Assembly (NCBI RefSeq): GCF_018069625.1
Contig: NZ_CP072941.1
Location: forward strand, 9,486,001-9,550,000
Source: Streptomyces yatensis
GTDB lineage: Bacteria > Actinomycetota > Actinomycetes > Streptomycetales > Streptomycetaceae
Length of the DNA: 64,000 nucleotides
Reading direction: 5' to 3'
Below, one piece after another: positions 31,876-38,706 of the stretch; the first letter of the stretch is position 1; every line of letters begins with the position of its first letter. A program made the position numbers and the translations under genes. The notes under the pieces are model-generated. The model saw only the letters and a program-made list of their open reading frames with translations, ran no database searches and was not told the origin of the DNA.

Positions 31876-32508
31876 TCAGCGTTCCAGTGACGCCGCGTCC
31901 CCCATGACGACGACGGGCTCACGGGCCGGGTCCAGCGCCCGGAGCAGCTCCTTCATGGGGCCCTTCCCGAGGCTGACACAGCCGCGCGTGGGGCCGCCGT
32001 GGTCGATGTGCAGCCAGATGCCGCCGCCCCGGTCCGGGCCGAGGGGGCGGGTCCGGTCCAGGGGAGAGGTGCCGGGCCTGCGGTTGTAGTCGATGGCGAC
32101 CACATAATCGAAGGAGCCGGACAGGGGCTCGCCCTCGAAGCCCGTGCCGCCCGCGGTGAAGTCGCCCGACCGGTCGTAGGGCAGCCGTGTTCCCGGGTCG
32201 GGGAGCCGTCCGCCGGCGTCCGTGAGGGTGTGGACGCCGATGGGGGAGCGCAGATCGCCTTCCCGGTGGTGGTCGGTCCAGCCGTTGAGCGCGTTGTGCG
32301 CCGGCCGGCTCGCCCCGGCCCGCCAGCCGGCCCCGGTGTGCTCGTACAGCACCGCCGTGGCCACCGCCGCATTCCGGTCGTGGCCCGTCACCACCAGGAC
32401 CTGCCGGGACCGGTGCGGCACCTCGGCCCAGGTCCGGGGCCCCAGCCCCGGAAGCGGCGGCGCCGGGGCGACCGGACGCGGTGTGCGTCGTGGTGTGCGC
32501 ATGGTCAT
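31876..32508 (-). CDS. L,D-transpeptidase (YkuD fold)
   Basis: 210 residues from ATG 32508, preceded by a strong GGAGGT. The catalytic HxxHGGxxRGCVSL block is present (HIDHGGPTRGC, Cys177), with GIWLHIDH before it. This enzyme class forms 3-3 cross-links in peptidoglycan or attaches proteins to it. The N-terminus is Arg/Pro-rich and has no obvious secretion signal, which is odd for a cell-wall enzyme; a Tat-independent route, a start error or a non-classical role is possible. Monocistronic. Confidence 0.82.
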   Translation of the reverse strand: MTMRTPRRTPRPVAPAPPLPGLGPRTWAEVPHRSRQVLVVTGHDRNAAVATAVLYEHTGAGWRAGASRPAHNALNGWTDHHREGDLRSPIGVHTLTDAGGRLPDPGTRLPYDRSGDFTAGGTGFEGEPLSGSFDYVVAIDYNRRPGTSPLDRTRPLGPDRGGGIWLHIDHGGPTRGCVSLGKGPMKELLRALDPAREPVVVMGDAASLER

Positions 32509-32689
32509 GGGCCGACCTCCGGCCGACACGGTAGGGAACGCGTCAGGGTCCCAGTGTCCCGCGACGGCTCGGACGATGGTGCCGACGTCGGGGGTCGCCG
32601 TGCGGCGGGCCGGCACCCGGCGGCGACCGGCCGCTGACCTGCGGTGTCACCGCCGAAGCAGCCGAGGACGTCCTCCCGCGTTCCCTCGA

Positions 32690-32705
32690 TAGAACGTTTG
32701 CTCGA
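32690..32705. promoter_or_regulatory. Candidate LexA (SOS) box upstream of alkB
   Basis: TAGAACGTTTGCTCGA matches 14 of 16 positions of the actinobacterial SOS box TCGAACGTNNGTTCGA. It lies 22 bp before the AlkB start, with a TACGCT -10-like hexamer at 32715-32720 between them. LexA bound here would block transcription of the repair gene. Confidence 0.6.
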
Positions 32706-32726
32706 TTACTCGAGTACGCTGCACAT

Positions 32727-33353
32727 ATGGGTGCGTATCTCCAGGGCTCGCTCTTCGACCAGACCGACGACATCGGTCTCGGCTCCCTGCGCGGGATGCG
32801 CAGGACCGAGCTCGGGTCCGGGGCGTGGATCGATGTGCTGCCCGGGTGGCTGAGGGGAGCGGACGACCTGTTCTCCCGGCTCGTCGCCGAGGTCCCCTGG
32901 AAGGCCGAGCGGCGGCACATGTACGAGCAGGTGGTGGACGTCCCACGGCTGCTCGCGTTCTACGGCGCCGAGGACCCGCTGCCGCACCCCGTCCTGTCCG
33001 AGGCCCGGGAAGCGCTCTCCGCGCACTTCGCCACCGAGCTGGGGGAGCCCTTCGTCACGGCCGGACTGTGCTACTACCGCGACGGCCGGGACAGCGTGGC
33101 CTGGCACGGCGACCGCATCGGCCGAGGCAGAAGCGAGGACACCATGGTCGCCATCCTGTCCGTGGGAGCGCCCCGGGACCTGCTGCTCCGCCCGCGTGGT
33201 GGCGGCAGCGCCATGCGACGGCCACTCGGCCACGGCGATCTGCTGGTGATGGGCGGCTCCTGCCAGCGGACCTGGGAACACGCGATCCCCAAATCCTCGC
33301 GCGCCACGGGCCCCCGGATCAGCATCCAGTTCCGGCCCAACGGCGTGAGGTGA
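32727..33353 (+). CDS. alkB: AlkB-type Fe(II)/2-oxoglutarate dioxygenase
   Basis: 208 residues. Iron ligands His127, Asp129 (WHGDRIG) and His185 (TWEHAIPK), and the 2-oxoglutarate arginines Arg197 and Arg203 (RISIQFR), are all present. The N-terminal SLFDQ and VPWKAERRHMYEQVVDVPRLL match bacterial AlkB homologues that demethylate 1-methyladenine and 3-methylcytosine in DNA by oxidation. A probable SOS box precedes the gene. A -10 at 32715-32720 would place the transcript start at or near the ATG. Confidence 0.92.
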   Translation: MGAYLQGSLFDQTDDIGLGSLRGMRRTELGSGAWIDVLPGWLRGADDLFSRLVAEVPWKAERRHMYEQVVDVPRLLAFYGAEDPLPHPVLSEAREALSAHFATELGEPFVTAGLCYYRDGRDSVAWHGDRIGRGRSEDTMVAILSVGAPRDLLLRPRGGGSAMRRPLGHGDLLVMGGSCQRTWEHAIPKSSRATGPRISIQFRPNGVR

Positions 33354-33401
33354 AGCCGACTGCCTGATCACGGTGTCCGCCGTGGTTGTTACGCTGCGGC
33401 G

Positions 33402-33998
33402 GTGACTCTGCCGACCGTCGACGAGGTGCGTGCGCTGCACGAGAAGTACGCGCCGACGCGTGAGGCCCTGGACCTCGTGTACACCCACTGCGAGATCGTC
33501 CGCCACATCGCGGACCAGCTCATGGCGCGCGCCGGGCTTCGGCTCGACGCCTCCCTCGTCCGCGCGGGGGCGCTGCTCCACGACATCGGTGTGTATCGGC
33601 TCTACGACCCCATGGGCCGGCTCGACGAGGGCAACTACATCCGCCACGGAATCCTCGGCCATGAGATCCTCCGCCAGGAAGGCCTTCCGGAGTCCCTGTG
33701 CCGCTTCTGCTCCCACCACACGGGCGTCGGCATCACCCGGGACGACATCCGCGCACAGAAGCTGGATCTCCCGCCGGCCGATTACACGGCCGACACCACC
33801 GAGGAGCAACTGGTGATGTACGCGGACAAGTTCCACAGCAAGACCTCGCCACCGAAGTTCCTCACCGCCGACTCCTACGCCACCTATGTGCGGAGGTTCG
33901 GCAGCGACAAGGTCGATGCGTTCCGGCTCCTGCGTGCGCGGTTCGGCGATCCCGACCTCATGTCCCTCCAGGCGCGATACGGCCATCCGCTGTCCTGA
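33402..33998 (+). CDS. HD-domain phosphohydrolase-like protein
   Basis: 198 residues from GTG 33402. The metal-binding set of the HD superfamily is visible: His29 (YTHCEIVRHIA), His60-Asp61 (LLHDIGVYRL), then HGILGHEIL and FCSHHTGVGI, and a late Asp in MYADKFHS. It probably hydrolyses a phosphate ester or nucleotide in the cytoplasm. The compact size and the ordering resemble the uncharacterised HDIG-type proteins. It lies 48 bp after alkB and may be read from the same promoter. Confidence 0.88.
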   Translation: MTLPTVDEVRALHEKYAPTREALDLVYTHCEIVRHIADQLMARAGLRLDASLVRAGALLHDIGVYRLYDPMGRLDEGNYIRHGILGHEILRQEGLPESLCRFCSHHTGVGITRDDIRAQKLDLPPADYTADTTEEQLVMYADKFHSKTSPPKFLTADSYATYVRRFGSDKVDAFRLLRARFGDPDLMSLQARYGHPLS

Positions 33999-34022
33999 GC
34001 CGGGGCCGGGCGTGGCCGATTT

Positions 34023-34063
34023 TGGTCCAGACCATTGACATATATGGCGCGGGACGGTGTCAT
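34023..34063 (+). promoter_or_regulatory. DasR-like operator and promoter for the thaumatin gene
   Basis: TGGTCCAGACCA (34023-34034) is a near-perfect palindrome matching the core of dre sites (TGGTCTAGACCA) bound by the N-acetylglucosamine regulator DasR and seen in Streptomyces chitinase promoters. It abuts a perfect -35 TTGACA (34035-34040). At 17-bp spacing the -10 would be TGTCAT (34058-34063), which is weak. Confidence 0.6.
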
Positions 34064-34196
34064 GGGCGACCGTCAGCTCTGGAGCGTGCCCTCGGGCGGA
34101 TGGTCCTCACATGGATGCCCTCAACTGAGGCCGGACCTCGGAGAGTTTCTCGTGCGTCAAGATTGTCATGGTCGTGACAGCGGCCTAAGAGGCGAC

Positions 34197-34997
34197 ATGC
34201 GGAAGATCATGACCGCCCTGGCCGCAGTGGCCGTCGCGGTCCTGGTAGCCCTGAGTCCGCCAACCGGGGCCGGTGCGGCCGCCACCCCGGTCACCGGCGG
34301 GGACCCGCTGTCCCGCGCCGCACCGGCCGCGGCCACGGCGGTCGATCACACGGTCACGTTCGTCAACGACACCGGGAAGACCGTATGGGTCGGCAGTGAT
34401 GTCAACAACGACGGATCCAAGCCACTCGCCGCGCTACCCACGCTGGAGCCCGGACAGTCGGGCACGGTGACGATTCCCGAAACGGCGGAACCCGGCCACT
34501 GGCGTGGCAAGTTCTTCGCCCGCCAGGGCTGCACCGGGACATCGGGCACCACCTTCCACTGCCTGGTGGGGGACTGCGGCACGTTCGCCGACCACTGTGA
34601 GCGGAGCGAACAGCCCACCAGCCTCGCGGAGTTCAACTTCGACACCAGGGACACGCTCGCCCCCTGGTACAACGTCAGCTACGTCAACGCCTTCTCGCAG
34701 CCGGTCACCATCGCCCCGAAGAACGCCACGGGCGGCGGCGGATGCGGCACCATGGGCTGCTCGGAGAATCTGCTGCCGCTTTGTCCCCCCGACAATCTGA
34801 CGCGCTGGCCGGACGGCAAGCCGATGCTGTGCACCAGCCCCAACCGGGACGCCAGGACGCCCTACAGCGACATGATCGCCGCCCATTGCCCCAAGGCGTA
34901 CGGCTGGTCCAAGCAGGACCAGGAGCCGGGCAACCAGGTGATGCAGCAGTGCGCCCAGTGCGGCGGCTTCACCGTCACCTTCCACAGCGCCGCCTGA
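34197..34997 (+). CDS. Secreted thaumatin-like protein
   Basis: 266 residues from ATG 34197 (AGAGG upstream). Signal peptide about 1-29 (MRKIMTALAAVAVAVLV..., Ala-rich cleavage region). The mature part follows the thaumatin pattern: HTVTFVNDTGKTVWVG, WRGKFFARQGCTG, LVGDCG, TSLAEFNFD, WYNVSYVNAFSQPVTI, GCGTMGCSENLLPLCP and CPKAYGWSKQDQ, with about twelve cysteines for disulphides. Such proteins bind or hydrolyse beta-glucans and inhibit fungi in plants; bacterial ones are little studied. The DasR-like operator upstream suggests expression together with chitin-degrading enzymes. Confidence 0.9.
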   Translation: MRKIMTALAAVAVAVLVALSPPTGAGAAATPVTGGDPLSRAAPAAATAVDHTVTFVNDTGKTVWVGSDVNNDGSKPLAALPTLEPGQSGTVTIPETAEPGHWRGKFFARQGCTGTSGTTFHCLVGDCGTFADHCERSEQPTSLAEFNFDTRDTLAPWYNVSYVNAFSQPVTIAPKNATGGGGCGTMGCSENLLPLCPPDNLTRWPDGKPMLCTSPNRDARTPYSDMIAAHCPKAYGWSKQDQEPGNQVMQQCAQCGGFTVTFHSAA

Positions 34998-35012
34998 CCG
35001 GCCGGTCCGCCA

Positions 35013-35163
35013 CGTCACCCCAAGTCCACCGCCATGCTCCAGGGGCTGTCCTTCGTGGAGCGGTACGCGTGGTTCACGCTGTCCGCCGATCGCGGCGGCA
35101 CCGGTCTCTACGACGGCGCCACGCCCAACCAGGCGGGCGCCGCCTACCGCGCGGCCGGCTGAC
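35013..35163 (+). pseudogene. 3' remnant of an Asl1-like (GH128) glycosyl hydrolase
   Basis: An open stretch of 49 codons ending at TGA 35161-35163 encodes STAMLQGLSFVERYAWFTL followed by GGTGLYDG and AYRAAG. This matches the C-terminal strand-helix end of Asl1-like glycosyl hydrolases, which normally exceed 250 residues. The upstream part is missing and replaced by the end of the thaumatin gene. An internal ATG (35034) has no convincing ribosome site. It is most simply the leftover tail of a deleted secreted hydrolase gene. Confidence 0.72.
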
Positions 35164-35219
35164 GCACGGCCCACCCGCGCTCACACCACACCACGACCAC
35201 CCGAAGTGAGGCCCTCATC

Positions 35220-35654
35220 ATGCGCAAGGGAACGCCGATCGGCCGAGTGGCGGCCGCCGCCGTCGCACTGACCGCCGTGCTGGGTGCCGCCCCGGCGAGC
35301 ACCGCCGCGACCAGCGACACCCCGCCGGCCGGGGAGAACTGCTGGGCGACCCACTACGGCTACATACCCCCCGGCGCCTACACCGCCAGTGGCGAGCTCT
35401 TCGACAACAACGCGGACACCGCGGCGACCTCTCTGAGCCGTGATCCGCAACTGCCGTTCGGGACCAGGGTGAAGGTCACCAACGTCGCGAACAACGCGTC
35501 GCTGGTCGTGCGCGTCAACGACCGCGGCACCTTCGCGTGGACCCCGTCGGTGCCCAAGTGCCTCGACCTGACCGACGGGGCGTACGCCCGGCTCGGCGGT
35601 GTGCTCAACCCGGACTCCGGCCACATCGTGGTCAAGGAGGAGATCGTGCCGTAA
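35220..35654 (+). CDS. Secreted RlpA-like double-psi beta-barrel protein
   Basis: 144 residues. Signal peptide about 1-30. The mature domain has WATHYGYIPPGAYTASGELFDNN, then LPFGTRVKVTNVANNASLVVRVNDRG and the terminal LNPDSGHIVVKEEIV, the RlpA/expansin-like double-psi barrel with the conserved second Asp. There is no SPOR domain. Single-domain forms in Streptomyces are secreted and may act on peptidoglycan or polysaccharide. It sits after a thaumatin-like gene and a hydrolase relic, so the neighbourhood targets polymeric glycans. Confidence 0.88.
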   Translation: MRKGTPIGRVAAAAVALTAVLGAAPASTAATSDTPPAGENCWATHYGYIPPGAYTASGELFDNNADTAATSLSRDPQLPFGTRVKVTNVANNASLVVRVNDRGTFAWTPSVPKCLDLTDGAYARLGGVLNPDSGHIVVKEEIVP

Positions 35655-35843
35655 GGCGAAGGTGACCGCCCCCCCCAACACCGGCTCTCCGCTTGGGGAA
35701 CCGACCGTCGTGCGCCGGAGGCTCCCCTCTTTCCGGGGGCTATCCACCGGAAGCGCTACCCACCGACGTCAGGGCCAAGTACTCTCCGTGGCGACACGGG
35801 AACGTGATGGGTGCGATGAAACGGGGTAGCGGGGGTGCGGGTG

Positions 35844-37787
35844 ATGGCGGAGGCCGGTGACAAGGTCGCCGACCGATATCTCCTCCAGGAGCCCATCGGG
35901 AGAGGCGGAATGGGCGTCGTCTGGCGGGCCCACGATGAGCTGCTGGACCGTCAGGTCGCGGTGAAGTGTGCCCGTCCGGACGACGACCGCGCGGCGCTGC
36001 GACTCACCAACGAGGCACGCAACGCGGCGCGGCTGCACCATCCGCATATCGTCTCGGTGTTCGACTTCGTGGAAGAGAGCGAGGTCTGCTGGATCGTCAT
36101 GGAATACGTGTCCGGGGGCAGCCTCGCGGACATGGTGCGCGACCGTGGTGCGCTCACCCCGGAGGAAGCGGGCTCCATCGGCCGCCAGATCGCCACCGCG
36201 CTGGCGAAGTCGCATGCCGAGGGCGTGGTGCACGGCGATGTCACCCCGGAGAACGTCCTGATCACCGAGGACGGCGTCGCCAAGCTGACCGACTTCGGCA
36301 TCTCCCGGGCGCTGTGGAGCGAGGCCACCATGACCCGGACGGGCGGGGTGCGCGGCAAACCGCCATATCTGCCGCCCGAGGTGGCCAGGGGGGACGCGGC
36401 CGACCGGAAGTCCGATGTCTTCTCCCTGGGCGCCACGCTCTACGCGGCGGTCGAGGGACGGTCCCCCTACGGCGAGGCCTCGCACCCCATGGCCTATGTG
36501 GCGCGCGCCATCGAGGGCTATATCGAGACCCCGCACCGGGCCGGCCCGCTGGTGGACCCGCTCACCGCACTGCTGAACGTGGAGCCGAAGCGCCGCCCCG
36601 CCGCCGATCAGGCCGCACGGCTGCTGCGCCGGGTCGCCCCGCCGTCCGCCCACCTCGAACACCTCGAGGACACCTACGAGGATCCGCACGACGGCGAGAC
36701 GCTGGACCGCACCCCGTTCACGATGCGGCTGCTGCCGCCGTCGGTCCGAGGGGCGTGGCGCCGCCCGAGCCGCCGGGTGGTGATCACCGCGACCGCGGTG
36801 GGCACCGCCGCGGTCCTGGTGGTCTGGGCCGCCCTCTTCGGCCCCTGGGGCGGTGGTCACTCCGACGAGAGCGGCCGGTCCGGGAAGGACGGCGGGAGTG
36901 GCGCCTCCGGTACGGGCGACTCGCTGTCACAGGCCGGACGGGCCGGCACCGTGGGCGACGCGCGGACGGCCGACCCCTGCAAGCTGCTCAACGCCGCCTC
37001 GCTCAGCCGCTTCGGCGAGACCGTCATCGACCCGGACTACGGCGAGATCGATCGCTGCGATGTCCTGCTGCACGGCGAGACCGGCGACGACATCGCCGAC
37101 GTCCAGCTCAACTTCGACGCCGACCCGCCGGAGCCGGGCGGCGACGTGCCCACCCGAAGGATCGGCAATGTCACCGTCGGCGCGTTCCAGCGCGAGGGGG
37201 ACGAGTGCGTGCGGAACATCGCGTCCGCCGACCGTAAGCAGATCTGGATCATCACCGAGCGGCTGGACACCCCGGCGCCCGACCCGTGCCAACTGGGCGA
37301 CGCCGCCACCGACTACGCGGTCAGTGTGCTCGACCGCGGCCAGGTCCCCCGGCGCTCGGCGCAGCCCGTCGCGAGCTCCCTGGTCAGTCGACACGCATGC
37401 GGGCTGCTGGACGGCGACGAGCTCAAGCGGATGGCCGGTGTGCGGGTGAAGGACCGCGACCCGGGCTTCGGGGACTGGCGGTGCGAGTGGGCGGACGGCT
37501 CGAGCGACGCGGGAGTGGAGCTGGAGTTCACCCGGGACAATGACTTCTCCCCGGAGGGCGCGGAGCGGGCGGAGATCGCCGGGAAGCTGAGCTCCGTGTC
37601 GCCGGAGGAGTGGGACGACGACTCGTGCCTCGTCCGGATGCTGCACCGCTCGTACCGCAACTCCCTCGGTGATGACACCGTTGAGTTGATGTCGTTGAAC
37701 GTCTACGGGTCGAAGCCCACCCAGAAGCTCTGCCAGACCGCCAAGGCGCTCGCCGCCACGGCCGCGAAGAAACTACCGAGCGCATGA
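35844..37787 (+). CDS. Membrane Ser/Thr protein kinase with DUF3558-like outer domain
   Basis: 647 residues from ATG 35844; GTG 35835 is an alternative. The kinase domain (about 11-270) has GRGGMGVVW, the ATP lysine Lys41, HGDVTPENV with the catalytic Asp132, and DFG (150-152). The usual HRD-K is HGD with Thr in place of the conserved Lys, which implies activation-loop-independent or weak activity. One membrane helix (about 312-333) leads to an extracellular part with two Cys-containing repeats (DPCKLLNA.../CGLLDGDELKRM) similar to DUF3558 lipoprotein domains; PASTA repeats are absent. The stop overlaps by ATGA the FHA gene, a likely substrate or reader. Confidence 0.88.
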   Translation: MAEAGDKVADRYLLQEPIGRGGMGVVWRAHDELLDRQVAVKCARPDDDRAALRLTNEARNAARLHHPHIVSVFDFVEESEVCWIVMEYVSGGSLADMVRDRGALTPEEAGSIGRQIATALAKSHAEGVVHGDVTPENVLITEDGVAKLTDFGISRALWSEATMTRTGGVRGKPPYLPPEVARGDAADRKSDVFSLGATLYAAVEGRSPYGEASHPMAYVARAIEGYIETPHRAGPLVDPLTALLNVEPKRRPAADQAARLLRRVAPPSAHLEHLEDTYEDPHDGETLDRTPFTMRLLPPSVRGAWRRPSRRVVITATAVGTAAVLVVWAALFGPWGGGHSDESGRSGKDGGSGASGTGDSLSQAGRAGTVGDARTADPCKLLNAASLSRFGETVIDPDYGEIDRCDVLLHGETGDDIADVQLNFDADPPEPGGDVPTRRIGNVTVGAFQREGDECVRNIASADRKQIWIITERLDTPAPDPCQLGDAATDYAVSVLDRGQVPRRSAQPVASSLVSRHACGLLDGDELKRMAGVRVKDRDPGFGDWRCEWADGSSDAGVELEFTRDNDFSPEGAERAEIAGKLSSVSPEEWDDDSCLVRMLHRSYRNSLGDDTVELMSLNVYGSKPTQKLCQTAKALAATAAKKLPSA

Positions 37788-38635
37788 CCACGCCTCCCGG
37801 CAGCGACCGCCGTACCACCGGCCGGGCCCCCGCCGCCCGCCACCCCGCCACCGGCCGTTCCGCCGCGGGCGGCCGCCTTCTGCCCGCCGCGCACGGCAGC
37901 CTGGCCCGCGGTGTGACCGCGCCGCTGCCGGGCACCGCCTTCGCCCTCGCGCTGACCGGTGGCATGACCCTGGGCCCCGGCGACGGCCGTGAGCTGCTCT
38001 TCGGGCGGAACCGCCCCGAGGTGCACGTCTGTGTGGGCGAGGACGACCCCCAGGTCAGCCGCTGCCAGGGCAGCCTGACCCACCGCCACGGCCGCTGGTG
38101 GGTCGCCAACAGCGGCCGGCTGCCCCTCCGCTTCCCGACGCGGCTGCTCTTCACGGGCGAGGAGCCACTGCCCCTGGAAACCGGCTACACCCCGCTGTTC
38201 GTGCGGGGTTCGCGCGACCGTGAGCATCTGCTGGAGGTGTTCGTCAGCGGTCCCGAGGCCGAGCGGCCCGTAGCCCTGCCCGGGGAGGTCACCCGCCCGC
38301 CCCGGGTGTGGATGCTCACCGACGAGGAGAAGCTCGCGCTCGTCGTCCTCGGCCAGCGGTATCTGCTCCACGAACCCCGGCCGCAGCCCCTCACCTGGAA
38401 GCAGACGGCCGCCCAGCTGGCGGAGTTGCGCCCCGGCGAGGGCTGGCGGGAAAAGCGCGTCGAGCACCTGGTCAACCGGGTCCGCATGATGCTCTCCCGG
38501 GACGGGGTGCCGTGGCTGACCCGCGAGGAGGTCGGTGAGCCGGTCGGCAACGCGCTCAACGACCACCTGATCCGCGCCCTGATGATGTCGACCACGCTCG
38601 TCCCCCCGGACCTGGCCCTGATCGACGCCGCCTGA
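37784..38635 (+). CDS. FHA-like protein partnered with the Ser/Thr kinase
   Basis: 283 residues. After a basic, Ala/Pro-rich leader of about 50 residues comes an FHA-like domain (LLFGRNRPEVHVCVGEDDPQVSR, SLTHRHGRWWVANSG), in which the SxxH motif is replaced by QVSRCQGSLTHRHG. A C-terminal region (about 170-265) has a winged-helix-like pattern: EEKLALVVLGQRYL, TWKQTAAQLAEL and REKRVEHLVNRVRMML. This FHA-plus-DNA-binding-like arrangement next to a kinase suggests a phospho-dependent regulator. Coupled to the kinase by a 4-bp overlap. Confidence 0.8.
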   Translation: MTTPPGSDRRTTGRAPAARHPATGRSAAGGRLLPAAHGSLARGVTAPLPGTAFALALTGGMTLGPGDGRELLFGRNRPEVHVCVGEDDPQVSRCQGSLTHRHGRWWVANSGRLPLRFPTRLLFTGEEPLPLETGYTPLFVRGSRDREHLLEVFVSGPEAERPVALPGEVTRPPRVWMLTDEEKLALVVLGQRYLLHEPRPQPLTWKQTAAQLAELRPGEGWREKRVEHLVNRVRMMLSRDGVPWLTREEVGEPVGNALNDHLIRALMMSTTLVPPDLALIDAA

Positions 38636-38706
38636 CGGCTCGGCCCGCGCCCTCGGCACCCGCCCGACCGTTCAGCCCGCGTCCTCGGCTGCCGCCGCCG
38701 CGCCGG

